From Ctenosaura bakeri (lineage: Eukaryota > Chordata > Lepidosauria > Squamata > Iguanidae): DNA of 64,000 bases. Numbering within the stretch: position 1 is the stretch's first letter; each line of letters starts with the position of its first letter. This document shows positions 23,791 to 36,480 of this stretch, in pieces. The stretch lies in assembly GCA_948474755.1 (NCBI GenBank), contig CAOLHI010000654.1:62001-126000 (forward strand). The letters run 5' to 3'. Under the pieces are notes generated by a model, which was not told where the DNA came from, ran no database searches, and worked only from the letters and a program-made list of their open reading frames with translations. The translations under genes were made by a program, and so were the position numbers.

Positions 23791-26210
23791 GATGGTGCAA
23801 TTCCAACTGAGGCAATAGTAGACATCTAAACGAAATACTGTTGGCAATTTTGACTCAAAGACAAGTCTGTTCCATCACACACATACACAGGTACACAGTC
23901 ATGCACAGTTTTGCAGCTTACGTATCACATAAAAAAACCATAAAGGAAAAATCTGTGTTTACCAATTTCATGTTGTATGTATTTCCACTCAAGTCACCCA
24001 AATGCACATTCACCAGGTTGCAAAAAAGTAATAATTATTCTATGAGGAAAATTTCTATTTGCTTTGAAAGGAAATGATCCTGCAAGAACTTGTCAGTATC
24101 TGATTGATGGCATGTGGCTCTGGAGATATATAACATTAAGTGTTCTTTGTATGCATATGGATCTGTCACTGTTGTTTTGTATAGCAGGGAAGAAAGGGCT
24201 GAAATACTTCAGAATGGAAATTAGTGCTATTGGCTCTTAGGCTAGCAAACCGTCCTCAAAAAAAAAAAAAAAAATGCATTAGGCAGGATGTGCAAGGACA
24301 AGAAGAAAAAGAGACAGCCTTTGATTAAACAGTGGATGAGAGATCAGATACTGTACTCATTGATGCAGAGGGCTATTTGCACTTCAGAAGCCCATGCAGA
24401 GGAATATTATGGGATCTGACAGACCTTTTGGACTCTATGGTGCCTGTGGAATTCCTCACTAGAGTATAATATAGAATTTATTTGCAAAAGAATCTTGGAC
24501 AATTCTACATCTCTATTATAGATGGGAATGTGGCTAATACACTGTCATCAAGCTATATTACACAGATGATTGATCAAGTAGCAGAGGTATTTGTTTCAGA
24601 AAACTGCTTTGAAAATAGTATCCATCAAGTGTAACTTCCAGGGGAAAAAAAAGTCAACACTGGAAGAAGTGTCAGATCCTTAATTATTGTGAACGTTAAG
24701 CGTAGCATGTGAGGGTAAATGCATTCTGAGATGATTGAAAGGGAATGGAAGAATATTCTTATCTTAGTTTGGAATGATTTCATAGTTATAAATGGGGGGA
24801 GAACAGAAACTGTTAGTTGTGTTTACCTGTTATACATGGTCAATCAATAGAGCTCCACTGATAGAACTTTACTTGTGTGTACATAATATGCAGATTGATA
24901 AAGTACAGGTCTGGGGCCACATGCTCAGCCACGTTGCTGCATGGAGGGGAGGAGTTTGATGCCCTGCCTGGATGAGGCCACCAATGTGCAGCTGGCGTGG
25001 ACTGTGCCAGGCTCCACCACATGATGGGGTAGGGCGAAGGCCTATTTAATCCTCACTCACCCCACATGTAGTCTCTTTTGAATTAATTTAGCTACTTAGT
25101 TAACACGTTGAGACCCAATCCTCAGCTTCTCCAGACAGTTAGAAAAGCTTTCTGCTTCAGATCATGGAGTATAGACAACACAGCTAAATTGATTGATGGG
25201 CTAAGCAGAGGGTAGTTTTCTCTGTTCTGATGCAAGAAATTGAAAAAATATATAGATTGGTTGATGTCAATGAAAAGTTAAACATAAAATCAAAAGTTTC
25301 AGTGTTGGTGCTGGATAATTGGCAGGTTTAGTATGTGCACTTGTAGCAAAATTATTTCTTGGTAGTAGTGGCAGACAGAGTTTTCACCAGAATACACCTT
25401 TCAGTGCTTGTAAACCTTCCGTGTTGGAACTTTGATCTGAGTACTTTACCTTTAATATCTACGTTTTTATGAAATCAGATGACAAATGTTATTATTGAGT
25501 TCTAAAAAAGTAAGATTTTTAATGATCTAGCCATCCTGTTTTATAGTGTGTTATTGGCTGGTAATTCATTTCAGTTTCTTGTTAATAATCTTGTAAGCAG
25601 TTTTGGTGATTTTCAATTTCTAGCTGCAACATTTGCACCTGCTTCATGATGCAATCTATCAGTAGAGCTGCAAGCACAAAACTAATCTGTTATAGATATT
25701 AGATTTGTCATAAACAGTTATCCTTAATGGTCTAATATTTTCAAGGTATTAATCCCTAGTGAAATACCGTTTAGATTCGTAATATTTTTGGTGTGAACAC
25801 TTGCCAATCATATTTTTAATATCAGCCTTCCAAATGCAGCTGGATTAACTTGCAGTGCAAGTTATGTGATTTATATGTTGGTTTATGACTGATTATTCGC
25901 AGCACTCTGGTAAACCTTTCTGTACAGAAAGCCCTCATTACTCCAGATGGGCTTGAGGAATATCTGGACTACAGTGAAATATTTCTACCATTTAGTTCCA
26001 TTTATCACCTTAGGCCATGCTCCAGAGAATATTTAATTTGATGTACTTTCAAATTAATTTTGAGCTGCTTGTACTTGCGTTTAAAACACTAAAGCGTCTT
26101 AAAACAGTATAAATGCAGAGCCGCATGTGGTGTTTTGTTTTTTTTTTAAAGCATAGCTAAAATATCATGCTGCTGAAAAGCAGTCACAAAACCTTGCTCA
26201 GTCATGGATC
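23791..26210. other. Intronic DNA with an A17 run and a GC-rich patch
   Basis: A 17-A run lies at 24258-24274. At about 24,900-25,035 the sequence is clearly GC-richer than its surroundings (GGATGAGGCCACCAATGTGC, then CTGGCGTGGACTGTGCC). It ends in TTTAATCCTCACTCACCCC and is unidentified. It could be a repeat fragment or a small regulatory element. Confidence 0.35.
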
Positions 26211-26310
26211 ATCATCATCATCATTTTTATTTGTATCCATCCTTTCCCCTAAAATTGGGACTCACAGCAGCTTACAGTTTAAAACAGTTAAAAACATCCA
26301 AAAGGTGAAG
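26208..26310 (-). mobile_element. Probable LINE 3'-end fragment headed by (ATC)n
   Basis: ATC repeats (26208-26225) lead into TTTTTATTTGTATCCATCCT, AAATTGGGACTCACAGCAGC and TTACAGTTTAAAACAG. This is the reverse of the usual squamate LINE 3' end (repeat tail, then a TTATTTATACC-type box, then GGGACTCAAGGCGGCTTACA). Sequence divergence is high. Confidence 0.4.
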
Positions 26311-28634
26311 ATTAGACCAGAATGAAAGTTAATTTGGCAATCTTGGATGAGATGCTACCTCAATGTAACCTACTTCTGAATGGGACGGAACCAGGAAAAC
26401 TGTGCAGGGCTTTTAACAAGTTGCTTAGGGAATCTACCGAGCCCACTTTTTAAAAGTTGTGTTTTTATGTCAGCTGTATCAAGTTTCCAGGGTTTTCCTA
26501 GTGTTCCAACATATTTCTCTGGAAAGACATTAAAGCTATCAAAAGGATAATTATATAGCACTCTACTTTATGTAGTCCTGATTGCACTAATAGCAATATA
26601 GCACTATACCTAGGACTAGTTGTCAACAGCTCAAATAGCTCCTCCAGCTCTTCTCTCTCACGTTCAATTGACACAAACCACAACCATTTAACTATGTCTA
26701 TGACAACTCTTTAAACTACAGCATATTGCGGCACAAGGACTCTGTAAAATAGTAACATACTTTTATAATACCATAGGTTTTATGGAATATAGCCCATATG
26801 ATCAGATTCATAAAGTGTGTGGTAGTTCATGAAAGTGTGTACCACAACAAAATGCAGTAGTCTTAGCAAAATATCATTTTGGCTGCAATAGACTTGAAAA
26901 ATAAGTAGGACTCACGACTACTCTAAAATGTAGATAACATGCCTACAATGTACATTTTTGAATAGCTGAGCAAGAGCAACAGGCCAACAAGATAGATCTA
27001 TGTGCTTAATGCAAAGTGATCTATCTGTATGGCTAAGAATATGGGAGAAATTCATTTGGTTCCCTTTTTTTGATACAAATTTACCAAATCTAGTATGATC
27101 TGCAAAGCAGTGGTCCCTGGTGAGTTTCGAGGAACGAAGAAACAGTTGTGGGCATAAATATAGTCCTGTTTCCTAATGCACTGGAAAAAATCAATTGTTG
27201 GTTCCCCACCCCACTCAGATAGCTCAAGAAGCAGTGATCTAGAAGGGGTTTTCCTTTTGTACTTGCACTTCTTTCTTTCTTTTGTCTTTTCTTTTTTTCC
27301 TGATGCAATTCTTCAAACAAAAATACCTTTAAAAATGCACATATTAGGGAAAGTGTCCACTTGAGAATAAATGCATGCATTACTGAAAAGCATACAAAAA
27401 AACATTATCTAGGGGGAAATTGTTTGTGAAAAACATTTTTCTTAGGAAACACTTTGTAAAAAGTTGTGTAGAGTTTGTGTGTGAAAAGGCATGCAGTTTT
27501 ATGCAGCCTTTTTCAAAAAGTCACAAACTGAAGCAGAAACAAGACAAACAAGAGGATATACATGGAACATTGTTTTATGATTTTGGCTTCATAGGATGAA
27601 TGGGCTTTGCACAGTTTGCAATCACAAGAGTATAAACCACACTTTAAGGTCTCTCTTTTTTAAAAAGCAATTATCAGGGCATAATCCAGTTTGAAGACAA
27701 TTTCCCTTATATGAAGAGTCACTTTATTGCTATGATTACATATATATGATGAAGTGAAGACGTTAAATAGTTTGGAGACTACCTCATGTCCATGGAACTC
27801 TGGCAATAGCACTTTAATTTATCCAGACAAATGTGATCCATGTTACGTTTTGCTTCCTGCACAGTTCATTCTGATAAATCAGATTATGCCATTGGTTTAA
27901 GTTGTCTCTGGCTCATGAGCCTTCATTTCAGACATTTCTTTCAGGAAGAAAACAACTCAGTGTAATATATTGTTAAGGAGAGTGTGTCCTCTGATGCCTG
28001 GTAGGCTTTCCTTTCTTTCTTTTTTTTTCTTTTTGAAATATCAGATGGAAGACAGACTTTTCTATTAGAGAAATGGTGGAATGGCATGGATTAAGTGGTT
28101 TCAGCACTGACAAGTGTGTTATCATTTTCAGGCTGGAAGCTGAGGTGAACTGAAATGAATCATCATTGCAGGAGAAAGGAGGTTGGGTGGGTTGTATTAA
28201 CCAAGTCCTGTAGAGACTTTGACCTCTGCAAACCCAGGAGTGGGAAAGGGCTTACCTTGCCTTTACTCCCATAGTGACTCCATTTGATGAATCATTAAAA
28301 GCAATGGAAGGATTATTTCCCTTCTTAATTTCAGTTCCCCAGGAGCTTTTAAACTCAGTTCTTCTAAAAGGAGCCCTGGCTACCAGGCCATGTAGATGTG
28401 TGTTGATTATATGTAAAGAGATACAGGATAAAACACAACTGAATAGCACTGATACTTTCAAGATCTGTTGTTTTTCAATGCTATTACAAGATAATCTTTT
28501 TAAAAAGACTCTTCTGCTTCTGTATATGATGAACTTAGTGTACAGGGTCACTCCTTGTCCAGTTTTTTTCTGGACTGGACTGAAGGCTATGCACTGAGGT
28601 TATCCAAAGCAAATCCAAAGAGCAAAAGTGAAGT

Positions 28635-28720
28635 GGAAGGAAGGAAGGAAGGAAGGAAGGAAGGAAGGAAGGAAGGAAGGAAAGAAAGAAAGAAAGAGAA
28701 AGACAGACAGACAGACAGAC
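28635..28720. repeat. (GGAA)n-(GAAA)n-(GACA)n compound microsatellite
   Basis: About twelve GGAA units (28635-28682) run into GAAA units and then five GACA/CAGA units. The long open frames on both strands here are products of the repeat and not genes. The stretch 26311-28634 before it shows no recognised element. Confidence 0.95.
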
Positions 28721-29278
28721 CTGTAGCATTTAAGCATTTAATAGTGTATCAGGAAGTGGCTCATGCAGGCTGTGTTAATGAATCCAGATGTACAGCACTG
28801 TAATCAAAAAGTAGCACTGAATACAATTTAAGGAATCAGAGTTTACAGAACATTAAAAGTTAAAGACTTCTCAAATGAAAAACAGGTATGAAAACAGAAA
28901 ACACAAGGTCACAAACCAGAAAGCCTGTTATTCCAAATATCCTTGGATATTTTGGCTAACAGGGGTTCTCATTTAAAATTTAGGTGGTTTCAAGAAAGCC
29001 TTTCTGCAAAGTATTTCAAAGATGAAGATTGACACTTAATTATTTGTCTGCTGCAGGACTCATAAGTGTGGTTGGCAAGCTTCCTTGCAGCTCATTTCCA
29101 AATGGGTGGCTTCTACCATCTTGTTAACCTACCAGAAAGCCAGAGCCTTCCTCTGTCCATTTCCACTCCATCAGAGCTGTCTCTGCTTCATTTGCATTCA
29201 GTCATTGTGGGCATGGTCACCCTTCATCCATGTGTGTCTAGCTTTCCATATGTGTGAGTCAAAGAGATCACAAAGAAG

Positions 29279-29587
29279 CAGGTTGATTATCTGCAACTGT
29301 GGTTCTTCAAGTGGTCATCTGTCAACTTGAATAATCCACCCACCACCCATATCTTACTATGTTCAGCTTCCTTGGTTGCTGAGCACTCAGTGAACATGGA
29401 GCTGAGCGGGTTTGAAGAAGAATCATACTGAGCATATACTGCACAGGGGAGTTGGGAGGTGAACCTTCTGCTGAACATAACTAGCTCTAGAAGTTTCCAA
29501 AGATGATCTGCACTGATGCAGAGAATCACATATGTGTGAGTTCATGGATGATCACTCAAAGAACCACAGTTACAAATAAGCAACCTG
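29279..29587. mobile_element. Inverted-repeat element (unclassified MITE)
   Basis: The left end, CAGGTTGATTATCTGCAACT followed by GTGGTTCTTCAAGTGGTCAT, is inverted at the right end, which reads on the minus strand CAGGTTGCTTATTTGTAACT then GTGGTTCTTTGAGTGATCAT. About 45 bp match at roughly three bases in four. A single right end of the same family appears at about 62,720-62,757. The superfamily is unclear, as no convincing target duplication is seen. Confidence 0.65.
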
Positions 29588-31930
29588 TTTTCCCTTAGTA
29601 TTCAACTAAAAGAACTACTTTTAGAGAAAAGCTTGCCTCTAAAAAGGGGATGGTGGTGAAACTATCTGTCTTCAGATATGATTGGACTGCATGTCCTAGA
29701 CTGCATAGCCAATGGTAAGGTATTCTTATATGTGCATTTCAACGACATCTGAAGGGCAACCAATTCCCCAGGCCTGTCTTAGAGGTCTAAGTAGGCTTTC
29801 TCAAAAGTGGAGAACATTCTAGCCCAGTGAAAAGAAAGGAGGATTTATTAACACATCCTTTAATAGTGTTTTGTTTTAGATAGTTTGGAAGTTACTATTA
29901 CAAGGCTAACAACTCTTTCAGTGGAGGGCTACTCTGAGGAGAGTTTGAAGAGTACTTTGCAGGGTGCCTACTACTACTCTCCACAATGGATTGCCTTCTC
30001 CACCCACCATAAGCTATCCTTCCTTCTTAGTAGGCAGCTGGAGGTGGACGTAATACCAGTTTTGGACCATTTTTATCTCTAAAGTGGTTTCCCTTTCCTT
30101 CTTGGCTCTGAGTCTGATTGTAGCTGTTGTTTCTATATTTGAAAAAGAGTAATTCAGCTGACAAGTACTTTGAGAATAAGAGAAGAGTTATTCTGTTGCC
30201 TTGCTGGGGCATGCCTGGACATTTTTAGTGGGGTGGATTTATGCTGTTTGTGTGTCTCAGTCAAAATGATAAGAAAGGGTAGGGGAGAGAGGTTTGATTA
30301 AATGTTTCTTTATGCATTGCTGTTGTGATCCCAAAGTAATTCTCAGGGATTGATTTGTAGAACATTCTGAATCAATTAGGCCCTTTAATCAGTGAGCAGC
30401 AAACTTCAGACGGTCTGTGGACTGATTTCACCAGCTACAATTGACATGAACCCAACCGGGGCGGGGGGACGGACTGGAGAACAGTTCAAGGGGTGTAATT
30501 ATCTTTCTTGATTACTGAATTAGAAGAGTTTGTGTTTATTTCACTTATGGGTAAAATGGGAAATCTCCTTTTGAAAAACAATTTCAGGCTGTTGCTGAAA
30601 CACCAGTCCTATCGATGTTGAATGCAGATGTTCAATGATTGTCTTTGGAACAGAAAGATAAAAATAACTTATGAGCAACTTATGGCTTGGTGAAAAAGCT
30701 CTAGAATGTCTGCTCTTACAGATGAGCCATTGGCTAAGCATTACAAGGTAACTGGGGTCATGTCAGAGAAATACTGATTTTAATGATTTCCCTATCACCC
30801 TAGGTTTTCCTTACAACTGATTGTCAAAATGAAGATTAAAAAAAAAAAAAAGATACAGAAGCTTTTCACAGAAACCACATGCTAGATTTCTTAGCTTACC
30901 CTGTGGAAAGACCTGCAGTCCTGATGTTTCATTGTAAGTGTGCAGGTTTCAGTGACAGGTTTCTCTTACCACAAAGAATGCACAATAAATCACCCAGTTA
31001 GTGATGTATTTTGAACCAGGCTACAATGAACATGGTCTTTTAGGCCTTCAGAGAAGTCAGTTATGAGGTTTACGCTATAGTCAGTAAAAAATGAAAAAAT
31101 GTTTCAGAGGGTTGTTAAGAATGAGTGAGTGAGTGAGTGAATGAACAAATGCATGAATGAACAATAATGCCTTTGTGTAGAAATGCAAAACATAATACTT
31201 CACTGTTGCCCCCGATATATTCAAGTGAATAGCCGTAGATAAGTGTATAACGTAGATAAGAGGTCGTATAGCTCTAATTTGAAACTTCAGAAATCCCAGT
31301 CTTCATAGAAGACATGGAGAATGCAATAACATTTTTCTGCGTTGAGGTCGGTTGTATCTAAACTAAGTAAGGTATGGATGTTACAAGTTGCCAAGGCTGA
31401 TGAGTAGTACGGTTACGGGAGAAGGTAGAAGTGGAATGGAAGTAAATTCCTTTTCTATTGCTATTGAGTGGAACAGAGAATAGAGTGGTTGTTGCTGGAG
31501 ACAAGAAATAAATTGTGCACAAAAAGCAAGATGTTATTTTAGGCTTCAGTATATAAAGCAACAAATTAAAGGGGAAAGAAGGCACTCAGTTTAAAAGAAA
31601 ATATCTCCTTCCACATCAGCCCCCACTTAACTTCTAAATTTGCACTGTGCAAATTGCATATCACCTTCTTATTAGTAACTACTGTGTGCTGTGGTTTATT
31701 TACACAATTTAAAATCCATTTCCATTTGTTCATTGAATGTATAATTCATAGGAGATAATCCAAAGGCGTACACCATATCTTTCTCAGGGTCAATTTCATC
31801 AGGTCACTTCTGTGCTGATACTTGTCAAGGTAGGTCTAATTTTGTAATGGGTGCTTTATACTTTGTGAATGTATTGGCTTAGTCATGTGGCCTATCTTTC
31901 ATATATGATATTGAAAATAGAATCCCATCC
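29588..31930. other. Intronic DNA with small simple repeats
   Basis: A decayed piece at about 29,670-29,720 (TTGGACTGCATGTCCTAGAC, then AGCCAATGGTAAGG) resembles the CTACAACTCCCATCAGCCCC-type hAT repeat of squamates. A15 lies at 30838-30852, and (GAGT)n to (GAAT)n at 31,123-31,160. Nothing else is recognised. Confidence 0.4.
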
Positions 31931-32055
31931 TAACAATATAATTTATGCTGGCAGGATGAGTGATGGTTAAAATATACAGCAGTATGCCAGTATACATTTC
32001 TTTGGGTCCTATAACAGCAAGGGCAAAGGAAATGTGATCTAGGATTAACAACCTC

Positions 32056-32621
32056 AAAAATGAGTGGCATCCACACAAAAGATACGAGTCCATAATATTG
32101 TACATGGTATCGGCGGCTAGAATTGTATATGCGAGGTACTGGAAAAGAGAGGAAACACCAGACATGTATGAATGGTTACAAAAAATATTAAAATTTGTTA
32201 TGTTAGAAGAACTCACGTATAATCTTAGAGACGAAAAACAGGCGAAGAAAGTTGATGATTTGAAATCAATTAAAACTATAATAGAAGAGAAATGGGCAAA
32301 GTTATGCGCAGTGGATAAATAGTGGAAGAATCTCAAAGATAATGTAATGATAGGAAAGAGTTATGTAAATTATAATATGCAATTTAAGTAAGCTTGTCTA
32401 AAAGGATAATTTGGTATCTATCGAGATCTCGAAGGAGGAACTTAAACAGAGGTTCCAACAAGGGGTGAGGGGAAGTAGTAAAGGATCAGATAATATTAAT
32501 ATAACATATTAAGAAAGCGTGTTTTTAATTTATGAAATGATTACTGTACAATTACTATGTGGAAGAATTTGACTGTTTTTTTTTAATAAAAATTAATTTT
32601 AAAAAAAATGAGTGGCATCCA
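32056..32621 (+). mobile_element. 5'-truncated L1 insertion with 18-nt target duplication
   Basis: The left AAAAATGAGTGGCATCCA (32056-32073) is repeated exactly at 32604-32621, flanking an insert of about 530 bp. The insert begins with the end of an L1 ORF2: SAARIVYARYWKREETPDM, then EWLQKILKFVMLEEL, ending at a TAG at 32,320-32,322 (family: RxLIAxxWKxxxxPTxxEWLxK). A roughly 260-bp 3' UTR and a short T/A-rich tail with an A8 run follow. Together, truncation, A tail and target duplication are the signature of target-primed reverse transcription. The intact short frame suggests moderate age. Confidence 0.9.
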
Positions 32622-33480
32622 TGCACATAAAGTTTTTATAGAGTTCTAGAGATCAAGTCCCTGCCCCTAACAGTTTACAATCTAAAATGCAACAGAGAAG
32701 AATCAGTAATCAGTAGTCAGAAGAGTAATGAAAGTGGGTCAAGGATAGTTGTGAAATCACAATAATGCATTTGTTTTCAGGTGCACATAAGTAAGTTGAA
32801 CAAAAAAAGGTGGAGATGTCCTTTGAGGCACAAGGGGAAATTTGAAAAGTAAAAGAAGCTGGAATTGGAGAGGCAAAGCCCAGGGGCAGGAATGCATCAT
32901 AGTAAATTTAAAATGTTCAGATGATTTTAGCAGATAATATGGGATAGAAATATTATTAATAAATAAAATAAACATAGTGTAAGGACAGAGAGAGATATGG
33001 GTAAGAAAGGTGATGTGGGGCTTATGAAGGTGGGATTAGGAAAGTTGGATACAGGAGTGGACAGGAAACCATGCTGTGTTTTAAGGAGGGGTATCACACA
33101 GTGAGAACGAGGAGAGAAGTGGATCACCCTGGAAACAACGTCCTGGATAGATATGGGTAAGCCAAGGTGAAACAATGCAAGACTAGGAAGGAGAAAATTC
33201 TTAGTCTAGGCAACCAAATTGGACCTAATTTTTTTGCTGTAACTGAGAGAAGAAGGAACACATAGTTGCAGAGTTGTGAAAAGAGAACTAGTCCAACTAA
33301 GTGACAGAGTGATTATGGGAAATTTGAAGGAGAGAGAGAGGTTTAAACTGAAGGCCTCATTGCTGTTCAAAGGAATGGATCATAACTTTAAGGACTGTCT
33401 TCAAAGAGATGAGGATTTGGGCATAAAGATGAGCAGTTCATTCTTAGTTCGTATCTAACTCACATTACAGTTGAGTCCGT
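32622..33480. other. Purine-rich tract, probably an old repeat interrupted by the L1
   Basis: Right after the L1, TTTTTATAGAGTTCTAGAGA, then TCAAGTCCCTGCCCCTAACA and GTTTACAATCTAAAATGCAA, matches the CAGTCCCTGCCC..AGCTTACAATCTAA box found in old vertebrate LINEs (L2/L3 type, from memory). The following ~800 bp is strongly purine-biased on the + strand (GGAAGGAG, GAGAGAGAGG). From here to about 33,980 no gene is recognised. Confidence 0.4.
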
Positions 33481-33989
33481 GCTGAGGTATCATATGACCA
33501 AACTGCCTCACGTACCAGCTGCATTGCCCTTGGCATACTACTGACTATCCAGTATTTTTATGCATTTGTAACGCATGACAAAAAATATGAATTTCTGTCT
33601 GCATGATTCTGCTGCACAAGTAATGTGGTAGTAAGATTCACAGCTTTGAACAGAACTTATTCAGCCTGTGTGTCTCTTATTTTGTACTTTTTTCCTTTGA
33701 AATGTTAAAGCAATAATGCTTTTAAAGAAGGGACAAATTTAGTGTATTCTATACTTATCTCTGAAAGCATCACTTTTGGTTAAAAAGAACTGCAATTTGT
33801 ACAATGGCCTTTTTATTTAATTATAAGGGCTTGACAGAGAGATACATTGCCCTGGTGGACAATTACTAATTTTAAAACTATCTTCTTGGATCCTCAGATT
33901 GCATAAAACTGTCTCATAACCCACTGCCCCTACACATACATTTTATAAATGTGGTATAATTTTCTGTTTGATTGTTGGGCAGAATGTTA

Positions 33990-34560
33990 ATCCTGGCATA
34001 TTTATCTGCTACAGTAAAGGATTGCTGCTGCATTCTGCGCAAAGTTCAGAATAAATGCCCAGATCTCAGGTGAGTTATAGGTCAGTTGCAATAATTGGAA
34101 GGGAATGTAATCAAGTAACCTCTGTATTATTCAGCTGTAGTGGTACCTTTTATTGTTTGCTAATGAACAGTAAACAAACTTGTCACTCGTCATTGATTCT
34201 GAGAAAATGTGCTGTATAATTTATTCCAATAAACAGTATCATATCTACCAAACGGAGGGGTCTCTTGATAACACTGGGGTTATTAAATACTGTTGAACAA
34301 AACCTTCAGTGTAATGAGATTGAAACTGTCTACATAAGGAAACTAAACTTTATTGCACCAGAGAGAGTGAAGGCTGCCTCATCAGTGTTGACTTTACATC
34401 ACTGGTGACACCTAATTAAGGGTATGCTATGTAGCTTTGAAGACCAATTTGAATCGCTGTTTAATAAATCTCAAACAAGAAAGCTTTATAAATAGCAAAT
34501 CACGGTTTCTGAATAAAATTCAGCCCAGCTTGGCTTTAGTTTCTTAAATGCACAAATTGC
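33990..34560. promoter_or_regulatory. Repeat-free block, candidate conserved noncoding element
   Basis: No repeat or ORF is seen, and the sequence is rich in homeodomain and forkhead-type words such as TAATTAAG, GTAAACAAACTT and CAATAAACA. A regulatory role is inferred only; no alignment was possible. Confidence 0.2.
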
Positions 34561-35738
34561 ATGTGATTGGCATTACAATATCCCAGCCATGCTTTCAAAA
34601 TATTTGATTTTCAGTAAAAGGAGTATTATGATGATGCCATTATCCCTTTCAATCATGAGAATCTAATGTTCTGCTATGTTATGAGGGAAATCAAAAGCAC
34701 TTCTTTTGAAAGAAGCTTACCATTTCTTACAAAATCATATTGGCATACTATTGAAATGTTGTGCAGGAGACCTACCTAGTTGTAATATTTATGTCAAACT
34801 GATGACATTCTACTCTAGCTTCTGTTATCTAGAAAGCCCTCCATGTTTTCCTCCTGGAGGTAGAAGGATTTGTGCTTTTATTATCTGCTTTATGATGAAT
34901 GTGCAAAATCTGCAGTGTGGGATCAGCCAATAAAGTGCTTATTGCTAACCTGGGCCTGTGGAGAGACACATATCTTGAGGAATTCTTAGATTAAACACCA
35001 TCATGTGGTGTGATCAACTGCAATCTAACAGAGGCATTCAATGTTCTTCTTCCTTGTCTTCATGAGTCAAACACATATGGGGTTTTTTGTGCTTGGGCAT
35101 TGCTGAAGAGAACCTTTTGAAATGAAGCCCTTCCTGCTTGGCACACAAGACCAAGCTTAGCTCCCACCTTTTCTGTCAGTTTCTTTTCATCCATCACCAT
35201 AGCAACAACTAGATTAGGAACCTCCCTCTCAGGTATCACATCTGGACATATTTTTCCTTCTCTTTCCTTCCACCTTATTCTCATCATAAAAGTTTATCAC
35301 TTCTCAATGGTGCTTCATGACTCATGGCCTCCAAGCATTCCTCCCAGTGCCTCCAATGCATGCAGCATAGATGTTAAGGTTTCTTTCATTGACAGATACT
35401 CCTGCTGTCTTCCTGCCTTGGCAAGATTTACATTGTAAGGAAGTGTAAACTGTTATTCTGTAGTTGTGTAGTCCAGCTGAGGGCCTTCTCCTTTCCTTAA
35501 TCCAATTAAGTGATAAGATTCTAAATGCCTAATCTCTGTCCTTGAAGCCTTTTATCCTGAGCATTTTCTGTTCCCTTGTTCCATCAATTGTGTTGCACTG
35601 TCTGAAGCTGGAGACGGCAACTCAGAAAGAGCAGGATATCCAACCATTTGTCAGCTTCCAGAGTAACTGAAACAGTTTTGTACATATCTTGGCATGAACA
35701 GTAAGTGTGAGGAAACTTCACCGATCCTGGTTATTCAG
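34561..35738. other. Intronic DNA, no recognised element
   Basis: The 75-codon open frames at 34,706-34,933 (+) and 35,060-35,287 (-) show no recognisable domain. Composition is like the surrounding intron. Confidence 0.35.
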
Positions 35739-35774
35739 TCTCTATTGGACATTGGCTCTCTATTGGACATTGGC
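35739..35774. repeat. 18-bp perfect tandem duplication
   Basis: TCTCTATTGGACATTGGC occurs twice in a row without a mismatch. Confidence 0.95.
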
Positions 35775-35895
35775 TATCTCAGCCTTATAGGAAAAGACCA
35801 AAGAAAAAGAGCAAAAAGAGGTGCTCTAAAGGTGTAAAAAGAACAAGCATAGTAGGTCCAGGACTTCAGATTCATCTTGTCTCCTCGTGATCTCA

Positions 35896-36015
35896 GCTGT
35901 GAAAAACAATGCTGGATCAGGCGAAAGACATCATTCACTCAATCTTTTGTTTTCATTGTGTCTAGCCAATTGCCTATAGGAAGTTTAACTGAAAGACATG
36001 AGTATCTTCTGTATC
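35896..36015 (+). mobile_element. Old interspersed repeat fragment
   Basis: AATGCTGGATCAGGCGAAAG followed by TGTCTAGCCAATTGCCTATA and GGAAG resembles the GTTGGATCAGACxAAAGxCCC and GGCCAACCAGxTGCCTxTGG boxes of a common squamate repeat that I remember from many loci. Class not determined. Confidence 0.35.
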
Positions 36016-36041
36016 CTCTGTATTCTGGAGTGCTGCAAACA

Positions 36042-36182
36042 TGAAACTCAGCTTTTGCTTTCAATAAATACTGTGACAGATCTTTACAGCTGCTTGTTGT
36101 ACAACAAATACCATGGTGGTTCTTTACAGCTGAAACTCAGACTTTTGCTTTCAACAAATATTGTAATAGATCTTTACAGCTG
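36042..36182. repeat. Local duplication of a ~51-bp unit
   Basis: Units at 36042-36092 and 36131-36182 share GAAACTCAG(A)CTTTTGCTTTCAA and AGATCTTTACAGCTG with few differences. A third TCTTTACAGCTG lies at 36121-36132. An open frame of 80 codons running through it is a by-product. Confidence 0.8.
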
Positions 36183-36480
36183 TTTTGAACTCAATGAGAA
36201 GCTGGAGTCTGCCTTTAAGGGTGAAATGGAAGAAGATTAGATCATATGTTCTAGCTAAATTAGTGAGGAATGTTTGAAAATAATGCAGTGTTTATATCAT
36301 TATGCCTTGGAAAATTCCCCGCAATTAATCCATACACTACACATATATACCAATAGCATTCTTTGTGGATATTGGTATTATCCTCTAAGTTGAGGCCATG
36401 TAGTGTTAGAGGTTTTTTTGTATATAAATCCCAAAATTCTCCCTTTTGTCTAAAATGTCTAAAGGGGATGACACCTCAAA

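Noticed and set aside
28535..28803. Frames encoding KEGR or SFLP repeats on both strands
   Set aside because: Translation of the GGAA/GAAA/GACA microsatellite.
31899..32336. 145-codon open frame on the minus strand
   Set aside because: Most of its 5' half is antisense to the L1 ORF2 tail, whose sense frame carries recognisable motifs.
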